From NCBI GenBank assembly GCA_016214035.1, contig JACRPF010000016.1:62001-126000 (forward strand): a stretch of DNA of 64,000 nucleotides. Direction: 5' to 3'. Numbering within the stretch: position 1 is the stretch's first letter; each line of letters begins with the position of its first letter. This document shows positions 19,105-28,420 of the stretch, piece by piece. Made by a program: the position numbers and the translations under genes. The notes beneath the pieces were generated by a model that worked only from the letters and a program-made list of their open reading frames with translations, was not told the DNA's origin and did no database searches. The DNA comes from Spirochaetota bacterium. GTDB taxonomy: Bacteria; Spirochaetota; Brachyspiria; Brachyspirales; JACRPF01.

Positions 19105-19865
19105 AACTCCTCTCGGTGGAACATCTATCCAAATCGTTCGGCGGGCTGACCGCGGTTAATGATGTATCGTTCAGTGTTGATACCGGTATGATCAAAGGCA
19201 TCATCGGACCCAACGGCGCGGGAAAGACCACGCTCTTCAATCTCATCGCCGGCGCGCTTTCCCCCGATACGGGAACGGTGCATTTTGCGGATAAGCCGAT
19301 ACACGGGCTCCCGCAGCACCGGATAGCCGAGCGCCGCATCGCACGGACATTCCAGAACATAAAACTGTTCCCGCACATGACGGTACTCGAGAATGTCATT
19401 GCGGGGCGGCATACACGGACGAAAGCCGGATTCATAGCCGGCATGCTCTCGCTCCCGCATACACTGAGTGAAGAAACGAAAGCTGTTGCGGCTTCACGTG
19501 ACATACTTGATCTTCTCGGCATCGCCGCGCTTGCCGACAAGGAAGCGGGAAGCCTCCCCTTCGGCCGCCAGCGCGTGGTGGAATTCGCCCGGGCGCTCGC
19601 GCTCGACCCGGAGCTCATCCTTCTCGATGAACCGGCGGCAGGCCTAAATAATCATGAGACCGACGAGATCGCGGCAATCATCCGGCGCATCCGGGACCTA
19701 GGCATTACGGTGCTCATCATTGAACATGACATGTCGCTTATCATGGAAATATCGGACAGCATTCTTGTCTTAAGTTCGGGAAAACAGATCGCCGAGGGGC
19801 CGCCGTCGGAGATCCAGCGTAACCGCGAGGTCATCAACGTGTATCTCGGAGCGGAAGATGCTTAG
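19101..19865 (+). CDS. livG: ABC transporter ATP-binding protein LivG
   Basis: The ATG at 19101 overlaps the livM stop as ATGA and gives a 254-residue protein; a GTG five codons upstream is possible but less likely. Walker A is GPNGAGKTT, the signature is the LivG-type variant LPFGRQR, and Walker B is LILLDEPAAGL. The C-terminal MEISDSILVLSSGKQIAEGPP is typical of LivG. It powers the LivHM channel as a dimer with LivF. Confidence 0.94.
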   Translation: MKLLSVEHLSKSFGGLTAVNDVSFSVDTGMIKGIIGPNGAGKTTLFNLIAGALSPDTGTVHFADKPIHGLPQHRIAERRIARTFQNIKLFPHMTVLENVIAGRHTRTKAGFIAGMLSLPHTLSEETKAVAASRDILDLLGIAALADKEAGSLPFGRQRVVEFARALALDPELILLDEPAAGLNNHETDEIAAIIRRIRDLGITVLIIEHDMSLIMEISDSILVLSSGKQIAEGPPSEIQRNREVINVYLGAEDA

Positions 19866-20610
19866 CGTAGCAAGTCTCCGTGCGTCATACGGGAGCCTCC
19901 GCGTGCTCAGATCGGTATCCATTCACGTGGATACCGGCGAGATTGTGGCCATCATCGGAGCGAACGGCGCGGGAAAGTCAACACTCGTACGCACCGTCAC
20001 CGGACTCGTGAAAGCGTCGGCCGGAAGGGTACTGCTCGACGGCACCGACATAACCCGCATGCCCACCGAACGCATCGTCGCCAACGGCTGCGTGCTTGTC
20101 CCCGAAGGCCGTCACGTTTTCGCCGCCATGAGCGTACGCGAGAACCTCATGCTCGGGGGACATCCGCTCAGAAGAAAACTGCCCGCACGCGAACGCCGCG
20201 AGGCGGAGAAAAGCGAACTCTCGCGCATGTACAGTCTTTTCCCTAAACTGCTTGACCGGCAGCATCAGCTTGCCGGTACGCTCTCCGGCGGTGAGCAGCA
20301 GATGCTCGCCATCGGACGCGCGCTCATGTCGCGACCGAAGCTCCTCATCCTCGATGAACCGTCAACGGGGCTTGCCCCCATCGTCGTGAAGGATATATTC
20401 CGGGTGATCAAAGAGCTCAGGGATTCCGGGATGACGATACTCATCATCGAACAGAACGCGCGTGCGGCGCTGGCGATAGCCGACCGGGGCTATGCACTTG
20501 AAACCGGCCAGGTGATGCTTGAGGGCAGCGCGAAAGCGGTACTCGGTAATCATGATATTCAGCGCGCGTATCTCGGTAAAGAATATAAAGCGAAGAGTGA
20601 CCTGAGGTGA
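19858..20610 (+). CDS. livF: ABC transporter ATP-binding protein LivF
   Basis: A 250-residue ATPase overlapping livG by eight bases. Walker A is GANGAGKST, the signature LSGGEQQML, Walker B LLILDEPSTGL followed by the LivF hallmark AP. The family block GCVLVPEGRHVFAAMSV is present. Completes the importer. Confidence 0.94.
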   Translation: MLSVASLRASYGSLRVLRSVSIHVDTGEIVAIIGANGAGKSTLVRTVTGLVKASAGRVLLDGTDITRMPTERIVANGCVLVPEGRHVFAAMSVRENLMLGGHPLRRKLPARERREAEKSELSRMYSLFPKLLDRQHQLAGTLSGGEQQMLAIGRALMSRPKLLILDEPSTGLAPIVVKDIFRVIKELRDSGMTILIIEQNARAALAIADRGYALETGQVMLEGSAKAVLGNHDIQRAYLGKEYKAKSDLR

Positions 20611-20614
20611 ACAT

Positions 20615-21916
20615 ATGATATTCAATAAAGCGATCGAAACGATGCCGCGCGAAAAGCTGGCGCAGCTGCAGCTTGAACGCCTGCAGGCTACACTGCACCG
20701 TATCTACAAGAATGTGGCATTCTACAAGCAGTCGTTTGATAAAGCCGGCATCGACATCGAGAACATCACAACGCTCGAACACCTTGCCGATCTGCCGTTC
20801 ACCACCAAAGACGATCTCAGAAAGAGTTATCCGTACGACCTCTTCGCCGTGCCGCTCAAGGACATCGTACGCATCCATTCATCGTCGGGAACCACCGGCA
20901 AACCCATCGTTGTCGGCTACACCAAGAACGACCTCGCCAACTGGGCGGAATCGACGGCGCGTTTTCTCGTCTCGGCCGGAGTGAGCGATCACGATTTCAT
21001 ACAGATAGCCTTCGACTACGGCCTTTTCACCGGCGGTTTCGGGTTTCACTGCGGCGCCGAACATGTGGGCGCGTCGGTGATACCGGCGTCGTCGGGCGGC
21101 AATATACAGAAACAGATTACCATCATGAAGGATTACAAAACAACCGTGCTCGCAAGTACGCCCGGTTACGCTATGCGCATTGCCAAAGGGCTTGAGGAGA
21201 TGCACTTGCATCCGTCATCGCTCAATCTCAAGATCGGGATTTTCGGCGCGGAGCCGTGGAGCGAACACCTGAGGACCGAACTTGAATCAAAACTCCGCAT
21301 CACCGCATATGACACGTACGGCCTCAGTGAGATTATGGGACCGGGCGTCTCCGGTGAATGTTCTGAGAAGAACGGCCTGCACGTGAACGAAGACCAGGTA
21401 ATCGTTGAGGTCATCGATCCTGCAACACTGAAGTCCGTTACACCGGGCGACGAGGGCGAACTGGTGTTCACCAACATCGCAAAAGAAGGATGCCCGCTCA
21501 TCCGCTACCGCACCGGCGATATAGCACGGCTTCTTCCCGGTAATTGCGCCTGCGGACGTACGCACGTACGCATGAGCCGCGTATCACGGCGCGCCGACGA
21601 CATCATCGTTTTCATGGGATCGAAAATTGCTCCGGCCCAGGTAGAGCGCATCCTCGCGAACGCCGAAGGCGTCGAGACGCAGTTCAGGATCGTACTCGAC
21701 AATGCCGGCGGCACCGAGACCATGGAGATCAAAGTGGCCGTATCCGACCGCATCACCATCGACGAGATCAAAATACTTGAAGATCTGAAAAGCAACATTG
21801 CCCGGCAGATTGAAACGGAGCTCGGACTCGCGGTAAAGGTGACGCTCGTCGAACGCGCCACGCTCGAACCGCGCGACGGAATGAAACACAAACAGGTTGA
21901 AGACAACCGCAAATAG
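20615..21916 (+). CDS. paaK: Phenylacetate-CoA ligase
   Basis: A 433-residue AMP-forming acyl-CoA ligase of the PaaK type. The P-loop SSGTTGKP is near residue 90, YDTYGLSEIMGPG near 230 and the hinge YRTGD near 295. A four-cysteine-type segment (CACGRTHVRMSRVSRRADD) and the C-terminal lid follow as in PaaK. It converts phenylacetate, or a related aryl acetate made from aromatic amino acids, to its CoA thioester. It lies four bases after livF with a GAGGTGA ribosome site, so it belongs to the liv operon. Liv-PaaK pairing is common in anaerobes that ferment aromatic amino acids; the matching keto-acid oxidoreductase is not in this window. Confidence 0.92.
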   Translation: MIFNKAIETMPREKLAQLQLERLQATLHRIYKNVAFYKQSFDKAGIDIENITTLEHLADLPFTTKDDLRKSYPYDLFAVPLKDIVRIHSSSGTTGKPIVVGYTKNDLANWAESTARFLVSAGVSDHDFIQIAFDYGLFTGGFGFHCGAEHVGASVIPASSGGNIQKQITIMKDYKTTVLASTPGYAMRIAKGLEEMHLHPSSLNLKIGIFGAEPWSEHLRTELESKLRITAYDTYGLSEIMGPGVSGECSEKNGLHVNEDQVIVEVIDPATLKSVTPGDEGELVFTNIAKEGCPLIRYRTGDIARLLPGNCACGRTHVRMSRVSRRADDIIVFMGSKIAPAQVERILANAEGVETQFRIVLDNAGGTETMEIKVAVSDRITIDEIKILEDLKSNIARQIETELGLAVKVTLVERATLEPRDGMKHKQVEDNRK

Positions 21917-21917
21917 C

Positions 21918-22763
21918 ATGCGGACGACGGGATACAGCATGAAACGCCCGCTTGATATCGTTATCGCGCATATGCACGCGCTTGCGTCGCTGACCGGTAT
22001 CAACGTACTTTTAAAAGACCCTTCCGGCGGCGCAGGAATTCATGGCCTTCCCGATGAACTTCATATGCATGGCAACCGTTTCTGTAAAACGGTGAAACAG
22101 ACTGCGCCGCGCTGGGATATCTGTAAAATGTTTTATGCGGAAGTAAATGTCCGTTCCATCACCGGAGATAAACCCGCGGTTGTCTACTGTCATGCTGGAG
22201 TGAAGCAGCTGATCATACCGCTCATCGAGAACGGACGATATGAAGGCGCTGTCATTGCAGGTCCTTTGCGTGACCATAAACGATGCCCGTATGCAGATTG
22301 CCGGCGCGCGGCTGTAACACTCCCCAAGGCAGAACACTCCCGCCTTGATGCGATGACGGATGCGCTTATCATGCTTGCGGCATTTTGCGCCGAAAATCGC
22401 GGAAGATTCATGCTCGACCGGATGAAGGACCGCGACAGACGTATCGATAAATCTTTGGAATACATCGCCGCTCATGAAGGCCGGGAAGTCCGCGCAGCGG
22501 ATGCGGCAGGCGCTGCGGGGCTCAGTGTCTCACGGTTTCTTCACCGTTTCCATGAAATAACCGGCATACCATTCTCAGAACATATCATTCGCACGCGCAT
22601 AGAAACGGCAAAACGGCTGCTCGCATCCACCGATGCGAACATCGGTGATATCGCTGAAAAAACGGGCTACGCGCAGCAAAGTCATTTCGGCTCGATATTC
22701 AAGCGTCTTACCGGCTTATCGCCGAAAGCATATCGTGATATGATACGTGCCGAAACACCATAG
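21918..22763 (+). CDS. PocR-domain AraC family transcriptional regulator
   Basis: A regulator of about 281 residues. The N-terminal half is a PocR-type ligand-binding domain, with the typical cysteine-bearing blocks FCKTV, RWDICKMFYAEV, VVYCHAGVKQLIIPLIENG and a later HKRCPYADC. The C-terminal 100 residues contain two AraC helix-turn-helix motifs (AADAAGAAGLSVSRFLHRF and IGDIAEKTGYAQQSHFGSIFKR). In PocR the domain senses 1,2-propanediol. Three starts are possible: TTG at 21897, overlapping paaK; ATG at 21918; ATG at 21939. None has a strong ribosome site. Probable regulator of the liv-paaK operon or of the following beta-helix gene. Confidence 0.85.
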   Translation: MRTTGYSMKRPLDIVIAHMHALASLTGINVLLKDPSGGAGIHGLPDELHMHGNRFCKTVKQTAPRWDICKMFYAEVNVRSITGDKPAVVYCHAGVKQLIIPLIENGRYEGAVIAGPLRDHKRCPYADCRRAAVTLPKAEHSRLDAMTDALIMLAAFCAENRGRFMLDRMKDRDRRIDKSLEYIAAHEGREVRAADAAGAAGLSVSRFLHRFHEITGIPFSEHIIRTRIETAKRLLASTDANIGDIAEKTGYAQQSHFGSIFKRLTGLSPKAYRDMIRAETP

Positions 22764-22849
22764 CATAATCACGACAGCCGGCAGCAGCTGCGTCTATAGC
22801 ACACTGAACTTTTGGATGATAATATAGTTCCATCGAATAGGAGTCTGCC

Positions 22850-24457
22850 ATGAGTTCAACGCGAATATTCAGTATAGCGGATTTCTCCCCGGCCGCAGAC
22901 GGCGTAACGGACGATCTCGACGTGTTTATACGCTGCTTCACCGACGCAAAGATTGCGAACGGCGCTACGATTACGATTCCCCCGGGGACATATTTTCTTT
23001 CGGGTACATCATCAATTCCGATACCGTCACATGCAGCAATATTCGCTTACGGCGCGGTATTCATTCTGCCGGAGCATCTCGGGGACAAGGCGCGCATCGA
23101 TCTTTTCGCCGGCACTGACATCGTTGATTTCCACTGGAACGGCGGCTGCTTCAAAGGACAATGCTTCGACCACCGGCGGCAGCCGAACACCTGGGAACCG
23201 AACGTCACCACGCGGATTTTCGCGATAGCGACATCGCGCGGCGGCAGAACCGAGGATATACGTTTCCGTGATGTCTCCTCGGAACGTATCGCAGGCGCCG
23301 TGGTGAGCGTTGCCGGCTGCCATAAGGATGGATCAGACAGGTATATTGATACCTACGCAGAAAACATAACGCTCGAGTCGTGCACGTTCATCGACAGCGG
23401 CAAATTCATGTGGGATTACGGTCTTTTATGGCAGATGATAGTCTGGCCGGAGGATTATACCGCCGATGAAGTTTCAATGGCATACAAATACTTTCACCGC
23501 GGACTGATACGCGATAATGTCCGCATGGAAAACGGCGACACCCGTGTTTCCTTCGCCAATAATGAAGACGTAATTCCGGTATGTACAAGTGACACTCCAG
23601 CCCAGTGCGTCTGTTTTTCCGGAGACAAGTTGCCGGCAAATATCATACGCGGCAGAAAATACTATGTCGCTTCATCGGGACCATACCACATCACCATTTC
23701 GGATACGTTCGGAGGAGCGCCCATCCAATTTGACGGGAACGGCAGCGGCGTGAAAATGATCCATAACCTTCAGAAAGCGTTCTATGAACTGTTCTGGCCC
23801 ATCGGCACGGGACCGGGCAAAGGCGGCATAGATATCGTTGCCGCTAAGAACGTGACGGTAACCGGCTGCAGGCTGAGCGCGCTCGGCGATACGATGCATA
23901 TTCATTCATGTGACACGACGGTCTTTTCGAACAACCACATCACCGGTTCACGCATGGGCGCGTTCTTCCTCGCTGAGTGGTGCAGAAACACGACGATCAT
24001 AGGAAATACCGTCGATGGGACGAACGGATCCCGCGTGATGAGCGTTGAGAAGTCGAACGAAAATGTCACCATTATGGGCAATATATTCAGGAATGGTGGG
24101 CGCGGCAGCTGGATCAATCAGCCAAAGAACATCATCATCCAGGGAAATGTGTTCGTCAACAATACGACGAAATGCGAGCACGATCCGTGCCGGGGGCGCA
24201 GAAGTTTTCACACCGGCGATTACGAACAGTACGCCGAGATGTATTTTACACTCCACGAGAAGGATGGATCATACGGCCCGGTGATACTCCGTGATAACAT
24301 TTTCGTCACCGGACCGGAATGTGCAACAGCGGTATCGTTCGCACCCAACGGGCATGACATCATCGTGAGCGGCAATGTATTCACGGGGCACTCCCGCATC
24401 GTGACCATCGACCCGTCATGCACAAATGTCACGACGGATATCGTGATCACCCGTTAG
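22850..24457 (+). CDS. Right-handed parallel beta-helix protein (pectate-lyase/GH28-like)
   Basis: A 535-residue protein without an obvious signal peptide. It begins with the pectate-lyase-superfamily opening: FSPAADGVTDDLDVFIRCF then GATITIPPGTYFLSG. The rest shows short repeated strands with Asn/Val ladders (NVTVTGCRLSA, NTTIIGNTVDG, NVTIMGNIFRNGG, NIIIQGNVFVNN), the signature of a right-handed beta-helix. Proteins of this fold cleave uronate-containing or other acidic polysaccharides as lyases or hydrolases. An insertion at about residues 205-275 interrupts the helix. An AGGAG ribosome site is present. Neighbouring AraC regulators on both sides suggest local control. Confidence 0.8.
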   Translation: MSSTRIFSIADFSPAADGVTDDLDVFIRCFTDAKIANGATITIPPGTYFLSGTSSIPIPSHAAIFAYGAVFILPEHLGDKARIDLFAGTDIVDFHWNGGCFKGQCFDHRRQPNTWEPNVTTRIFAIATSRGGRTEDIRFRDVSSERIAGAVVSVAGCHKDGSDRYIDTYAENITLESCTFIDSGKFMWDYGLLWQMIVWPEDYTADEVSMAYKYFHRGLIRDNVRMENGDTRVSFANNEDVIPVCTSDTPAQCVCFSGDKLPANIIRGRKYYVASSGPYHITISDTFGGAPIQFDGNGSGVKMIHNLQKAFYELFWPIGTGPGKGGIDIVAAKNVTVTGCRLSALGDTMHIHSCDTTVFSNNHITGSRMGAFFLAEWCRNTTIIGNTVDGTNGSRVMSVEKSNENVTIMGNIFRNGGRGSWINQPKNIIIQGNVFVNNTTKCEHDPCRGRRSFHTGDYEQYAEMYFTLHEKDGSYGPVILRDNIFVTGPECATAVSFAPNGHDIIVSGNVFTGHSRIVTIDPSCTNVTTDIVITR

Positions 24458-24506
24458 CTGACATTCGGCGATAATCAGTCAATAGTCGAGAGGATGTATA
24501 TAAAAA

Positions 24507-24534
24507 TTGACAGCCGTCGAATTTTATATATACT
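24507..24534 (+). promoter_or_regulatory. Promoter for an apparently leaderless AraC gene
   Basis: TTGACA at 24507-24512 and TATACT at 24529-24534 are separated by 16 bases. The -10 ends six bases before the ATG at 24541, so the expected transcription start is the A of the start codon. Confidence 0.75.
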
Positions 24535-24540
24535 TTAGCG

Positions 24541-25311
24541 ATGCACATTGAACCGATACAATTCGGCATCTATCGTCCCGAGGACTGCTACGTGGTGAGC
24601 GGATGCAAACCGAAAGGATTCACCTTCATCTATGTCCTTGACGGCGCGGGAAAGTTCTGCGACGACACACGCTGCATTCACGCCGCACCGGGGGATATGA
24701 TAATACTCCCCAGCGAGAACGACTACCGCATCAAGACACGATCGCAGAGCATGCGGTGCTACACCACCGTCGTATTTCCATGCGGCATGGGGAACGGCGA
24801 GATCGCGGAGCTTATCACCGCGCGCATGCCGAAAATCGCTATCGGGATAAACCGGCGATGGTTCTTCGAGGCGATACGCTCACGATTATCATCACCTCAC
24901 GCCTACGCTCAGAAAGCGGCGTTCTACAGCATCGTCTCGCTCATCTACGAGATCAATATGCCGCACCCCGAACATGCTGCCGAATCAGCCGCAGTTGAAT
25001 CTGCCCTGCGCGAGATACAGCGCCGTATTGCCGAACCGGCTATCGACGTCGGTCAGCTTGCCGGGCTATCTGGTCTTAACCGGTCATATTTCATCAGACT
25101 GTTCAAATCGCGTGTCGGTGTGCCTCCCCGGCAGTATTTTCTCCGGTTAAAAGTGGAGGCCTCGCAGCCGCTGCTCAGCCGCACCGAATTGCCCGTGCAC
25201 AAAATCGCGGACGATTTCGGCTTTGCCGACCAGTTTCATTTCAGCCGGATATTCAAGAAATGGACCGGTGTCTCTCCGCGCACCTATCGCGAGAACGGGG
25301 CACGCGCCTGA
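24541..25311 (+). CDS. AraC family transcriptional regulator
   Basis: A 256-residue AraC/XylS regulator. Residues 1-120 form a cupin-like sugar-sensing domain (GFTFIYVLDGAGKF, HAAPGDMIILPSENDY). Residues 155-250 hold the two helix-turn-helix motifs (DVGQLAGLSGLNRSYFIRLFK and VHKIADDFGFADQFHFSRIFKK) with the family end SPRTYRE. There is no ribosome binding site: the promoter -10 hexamer lies six bases from the ATG, so the message should begin at the start codon. Probably controls the beta-helix gene upstream or the glycosidase operon downstream. A GCCGAT/ATCGGC hairpin at 25322-25338, between the convergent genes, lacks a T run. Confidence 0.9.
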   Translation: MHIEPIQFGIYRPEDCYVVSGCKPKGFTFIYVLDGAGKFCDDTRCIHAAPGDMIILPSENDYRIKTRSQSMRCYTTVVFPCGMGNGEIAELITARMPKIAIGINRRWFFEAIRSRLSSPHAYAQKAAFYSIVSLIYEINMPHPEHAAESAAVESALREIQRRIAEPAIDVGQLAGLSGLNRSYFIRLFKSRVGVPPRQYFLRLKVEASQPLLSRTELPVHKIADDFGFADQFHFSRIFKKWTGVSPRTYRENGARA

Positions 25312-25360
25312 CCCGGCATTCGCCGATTCAGTATCGGCAATTACCCTGCGCACCTCGTCA

Positions 25361-26272
25361 TCACAGAAAAACAGGATTGCTCCACGCCGTCTTGCCGTCG
25401 GCATCGGCCACTTCAAGACGGACATATTTTTCTCTGCCGCGAAGTTTGTACGTTGCTTCGGTTATTAACCCGCGTTTCGCCGCAGCATAACTTTCACCGA
25501 ATCCCCGACCGCAGTCGGCGGCTATGGTCACCAGTTTCGCCTTCGATGTATTAGCGACCGCATATCCGTTCTCGATAAAAAAGTCCTTGATCACGGGACC
25601 GTCGCCGGGACCCGAACAGGCATAGAACTCCCCCGCCGCTACCGCCGCCATGATATGTTCCGTCGTGCAAGCGGCCGCCTTCACCATGATATATGCGTTT
25701 GCAACATCGTCCGGGCGATGGTCGTTACAATGATGATGCGCATCGTCGTTGGCAAAACCGTATACGCGTATGTTTCGCGCAAGAAGATCGTCCCACTGAT
25801 TTGCCGAATTACCTTTGCCGATGGAATAGTGACACGAGCTGTTATACACTTCAACGCCGAAATAATCGTGAAGCGGCAGCATATCATTCAGCGTGAGCGC
25901 CGACCAGTACGGATGCGCTATGATGACGCCCCCGCCCTGTGCGCGCACCGCATCTATGATAGCCTGCGGGGATGTGTACTTTTTAGGATCGATTGCCTCT
26001 TTGATATTCACTGCCACAAAATGAAACTCGCCGCCCATCTCGGCGACACCGGCAGTTATCTCCTCGCCGCTGATCATGAGAAGTCCTTCGGGCGCTTTCT
26101 CAACGCGTGTAAGCCTGTTGTGGTCGGCGATTGCCAGAAAGTCATACCCGCGCTTTCGGTATGACGTCACGATCTCCGCTGGTGACGCGGCACCGTCGGA
26201 ATTGATCGTATGCGTATGGAATTGTCCTTTGTACCAGTTTCCCTCACGCGTCCAGAATGATGATGACGGCAT
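25361..26272 (-). CDS. PHP-domain metallohydrolase (CehA/McbA type)
   Basis: A 303-residue protein of the polymerase/histidinol phosphatase fold. The metal-binding residues of motif 1 and 2 are visible: His19 and His21 (FHTHT), Asp26 and the Asp50-His51 pair (IADHN). Later ligands are GGVIIAHPYW and FANDDAHHH. The last 70 residues are a small beta-sandwich domain (VTIAADCGRGFGESY to AWSNPVFL), common in CehA/McbA relatives. No signal peptide. It likely cleaves a phosphoester or carboxyl ester; substrate unknown. It is the last gene of a three-gene minus-strand operon after the LacI regulator and the GH51-like enzyme. Confidence 0.85.
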   Translation of the reverse strand: MPSSSFWTREGNWYKGQFHTHTINSDGAASPAEIVTSYRKRGYDFLAIADHNRLTRVEKAPEGLLMISGEEITAGVAEMGGEFHFVAVNIKEAIDPKKYTSPQAIIDAVRAQGGGVIIAHPYWSALTLNDMLPLHDYFGVEVYNSSCHYSIGKGNSANQWDDLLARNIRVYGFANDDAHHHCNDHRPDDVANAYIMVKAAACTTEHIMAAVAAGEFYACSGPGDGPVIKDFFIENGYAVANTSKAKLVTIAADCGRGFGESYAAAKRGLITEATYKLRGREKYVRLEVADADGKTAWSNPVFL

Positions 26273-26302
26273 GGTGTGCTCCTCTGCTTTATTTTCTGTA
26301 AC

Positions 26303-28420
26303 CTACTTAAGTAATTCAATCATTGCAAGCGAATTCGGCGGCAGCGTTACGTATTCGAACGGCAGCTTCAAAATAATTGTCCGCAGCACAACATTATCGG
26401 GATTTTTTTCATTGTTTGCCCGAAATCCGTCGGGGTCGTCCGTTGTCAGCACATGCATTCGTGCGGATGACGGGTTGAAATTCCTGACAGTAAAACGTAC
26501 CGACGCACTTCGTTTTACGTCGCAGTTTACAAGCGCCACAGCCATGCCGTTCTCAGTCCTGCTTGAACGTGCCCGCACGAGCGGCATGCCTTCTTTCACC
26601 GGTCCGTCCTGATCGGACGTCGCCGCTATTGCACGTACCGTCGGAGAAACGACATCACAGCCGGTCAGGGTTGTACCGAAATATTCACTGAACAGCTTCA
26701 ACGTGTAATATGCCGGAGTGCGATGATAATTATCCTTTTCAGCATTCCCCGAATGTATCATCCCCGACCGGTCACACGAACCGTACAAATGAAAATGCGT
26801 ACGCATCCCGACGCCGGCGTCCATATCCGCCATGAGTATGACGGCATTCGCGATAGCCTCCGCAAGATCAACCGACGACGGATACACACCGCCTTCGGTC
26901 TGTGCAAGGAAGAGCGGCACGCCCGCCGCGGAAAACTGATCGTTGAGGCCGGCATGCTTCTGTTCCATGTATCGCGTCTGCCCGTAGATCGAATAGGCGC
27001 GGTCGGACTGGAATATCTCACGGGACACCCCGTCCTTTTCCAGGAGCAGCGCATCGATAAAGACATCGCGCCCCCGCCTGTCGGCACCGGTCATGCTCCC
27101 GTCGTAAAAATCATTTGCCATCCGGAGTGTTACCGAATGCTCTCCCGCGGTAAGGTCCTTCGCTATTTCATACCATTCAAATTTGTTCGGAATGATCTCG
27201 CTGCGATCTGCAGTGAAATTCTTTGTTATTTCGATACTATCGACCGGGGAATCATCGATGCGCATTTCCATGATCGACGGGACTCCCCGTTCTTTAGGAT
27301 ATTTGTCCCCGAAATATGCGCGCCCCCATGCATGCATACGGAGCTGATACCGTCCTGTAGTCGGCACAGTAAATGAACGCGTCACCGGATTGCTGCCGCG
27401 AAACGCAAAGACGGGATTCCTGCCGACACCGCTGCCGCCGATATAATCGTGCACGATATAAAAGTCAATTGCTCCGGGAACCGTCTTCAGGATATCAAGC
27501 TGACGCGCCACATCCTCTTTTTTCGGTTTGCCGGTCGGCCATTCAACAATGCCCACCTTGATCGACGGATCGATCTTTTTCATCGCCTGCGCGTAATCCA
27601 CGGCATTGCGTGTATATTCCTCGCAGGATATCGGCGCAAATTTGTCAACCTTCGCGGCATACGAACCGCCCGCGTTATGAAATATATCTACCTCGTTGCC
27701 TATCTCCCAGTATTTCACGACGAACGGCTTTACATGTCCCAACTGCGCCCGGAGAAACGCGAAATATCCTTTCGGCATCGGCATGAGTGAGTATTCCGGT
27801 TTGTATTCATCCGGAAATGACGGATCCCGAACCGCCGGTGCGTCCATGTTCATGAACTCCACCCAGTTCACCGCCTGCTGTATGGCGATCTCCTTTCGCG
27901 AGCGGGCATCGCCGTTCTTCTCTGCGTCATAGAATCCCTTAAGTATGCCAAGCGGATAATTGACGATGATAAGCCCCTCGCTCCCCATGCGCTCGGCAAG
28001 CGAAATGAATTCCATCACACCGAACGTATAATGCTCGCCTGCGCCCCACCGCGTGAACACTTCATTAGTCTGGCGATATTTCCACGGCATGATGCTCCAG
28101 CCCCAGTAAAAGAAGTCGCCGTTCGATCCGTCGCCGTATCGCAATATACGGAACTTCGCATCGACAAGCCAGTCACGCACCGCCGGATTGATGCAATTGC
28201 CGTCGCGAAGCCAGATACCGTTGTCACGCTTGTGATGCGACTCTCCGTCGGCCAGCCATTTCGTATTATTCCCGTACAGCAGCGGCGTGACTTTTTTCCC
28301 CGTGAGTGAGTGATCGATCGTCACCGAAGCATCGTATATTTTTTCATCCGCAGCGGGCAATGAGATACAACCTGCTATGATGAGCAGCGACATTTTCACC
28401 AATGACATGCTTTTCATCAT
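26303..28420 (-). CDS. GH51-like alpha-L-arabinofuranosidase lipoprotein with inserted CBM
   Basis: A 705-residue exported enzyme. The signal segment ends in a possible lipobox (IIAGC, Cys18). The TIM barrel has acid/base Glu243 in KYWEIGNEVDIF and nucleophile candidate Glu509 in LAQTEGGVY, as in clan GH-A arabinofuranosidases. A beta-sandwich resembling CBM35-type modules (about 336-465: RSFTVPTTGRYQLRMHAWG to VFIDALLL) is inserted between the two catalytic strands. A C-terminal beta domain ends the protein. The start overlaps the upstream lacI stop as ATGATG, so the two are coupled. Expected role: release of arabinose or a similar furanose from side chains. Confidence 0.75.
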   Translation of the reverse strand: MMKSMSLVKMSLLIIAGCISLPAADEKIYDASVTIDHSLTGKKVTPLLYGNNTKWLADGESHHKRDNGIWLRDGNCINPAVRDWLVDAKFRILRYGDGSNGDFFYWGWSIMPWKYRQTNEVFTRWGAGEHYTFGVMEFISLAERMGSEGLIIVNYPLGILKGFYDAEKNGDARSRKEIAIQQAVNWVEFMNMDAPAVRDPSFPDEYKPEYSLMPMPKGYFAFLRAQLGHVKPFVVKYWEIGNEVDIFHNAGGSYAAKVDKFAPISCEEYTRNAVDYAQAMKKIDPSIKVGIVEWPTGKPKKEDVARQLDILKTVPGAIDFYIVHDYIGGSGVGRNPVFAFRGSNPVTRSFTVPTTGRYQLRMHAWGRAYFGDKYPKERGVPSIMEMRIDDSPVDSIEITKNFTADRSEIIPNKFEWYEIAKDLTAGEHSVTLRMANDFYDGSMTGADRRGRDVFIDALLLEKDGVSREIFQSDRAYSIYGQTRYMEQKHAGLNDQFSAAGVPLFLAQTEGGVYPSSVDLAEAIANAVILMADMDAGVGMRTHFHLYGSCDRSGMIHSGNAEKDNYHRTPAYYTLKLFSEYFGTTLTGCDVVSPTVRAIAATSDQDGPVKEGMPLVRARSSRTENGMAVALVNCDVKRSASVRFTVRNFNPSSARMHVLTTDDPDGFRANNEKNPDNVVLRTIILKLPFEYVTLPPNSLAMIELLK

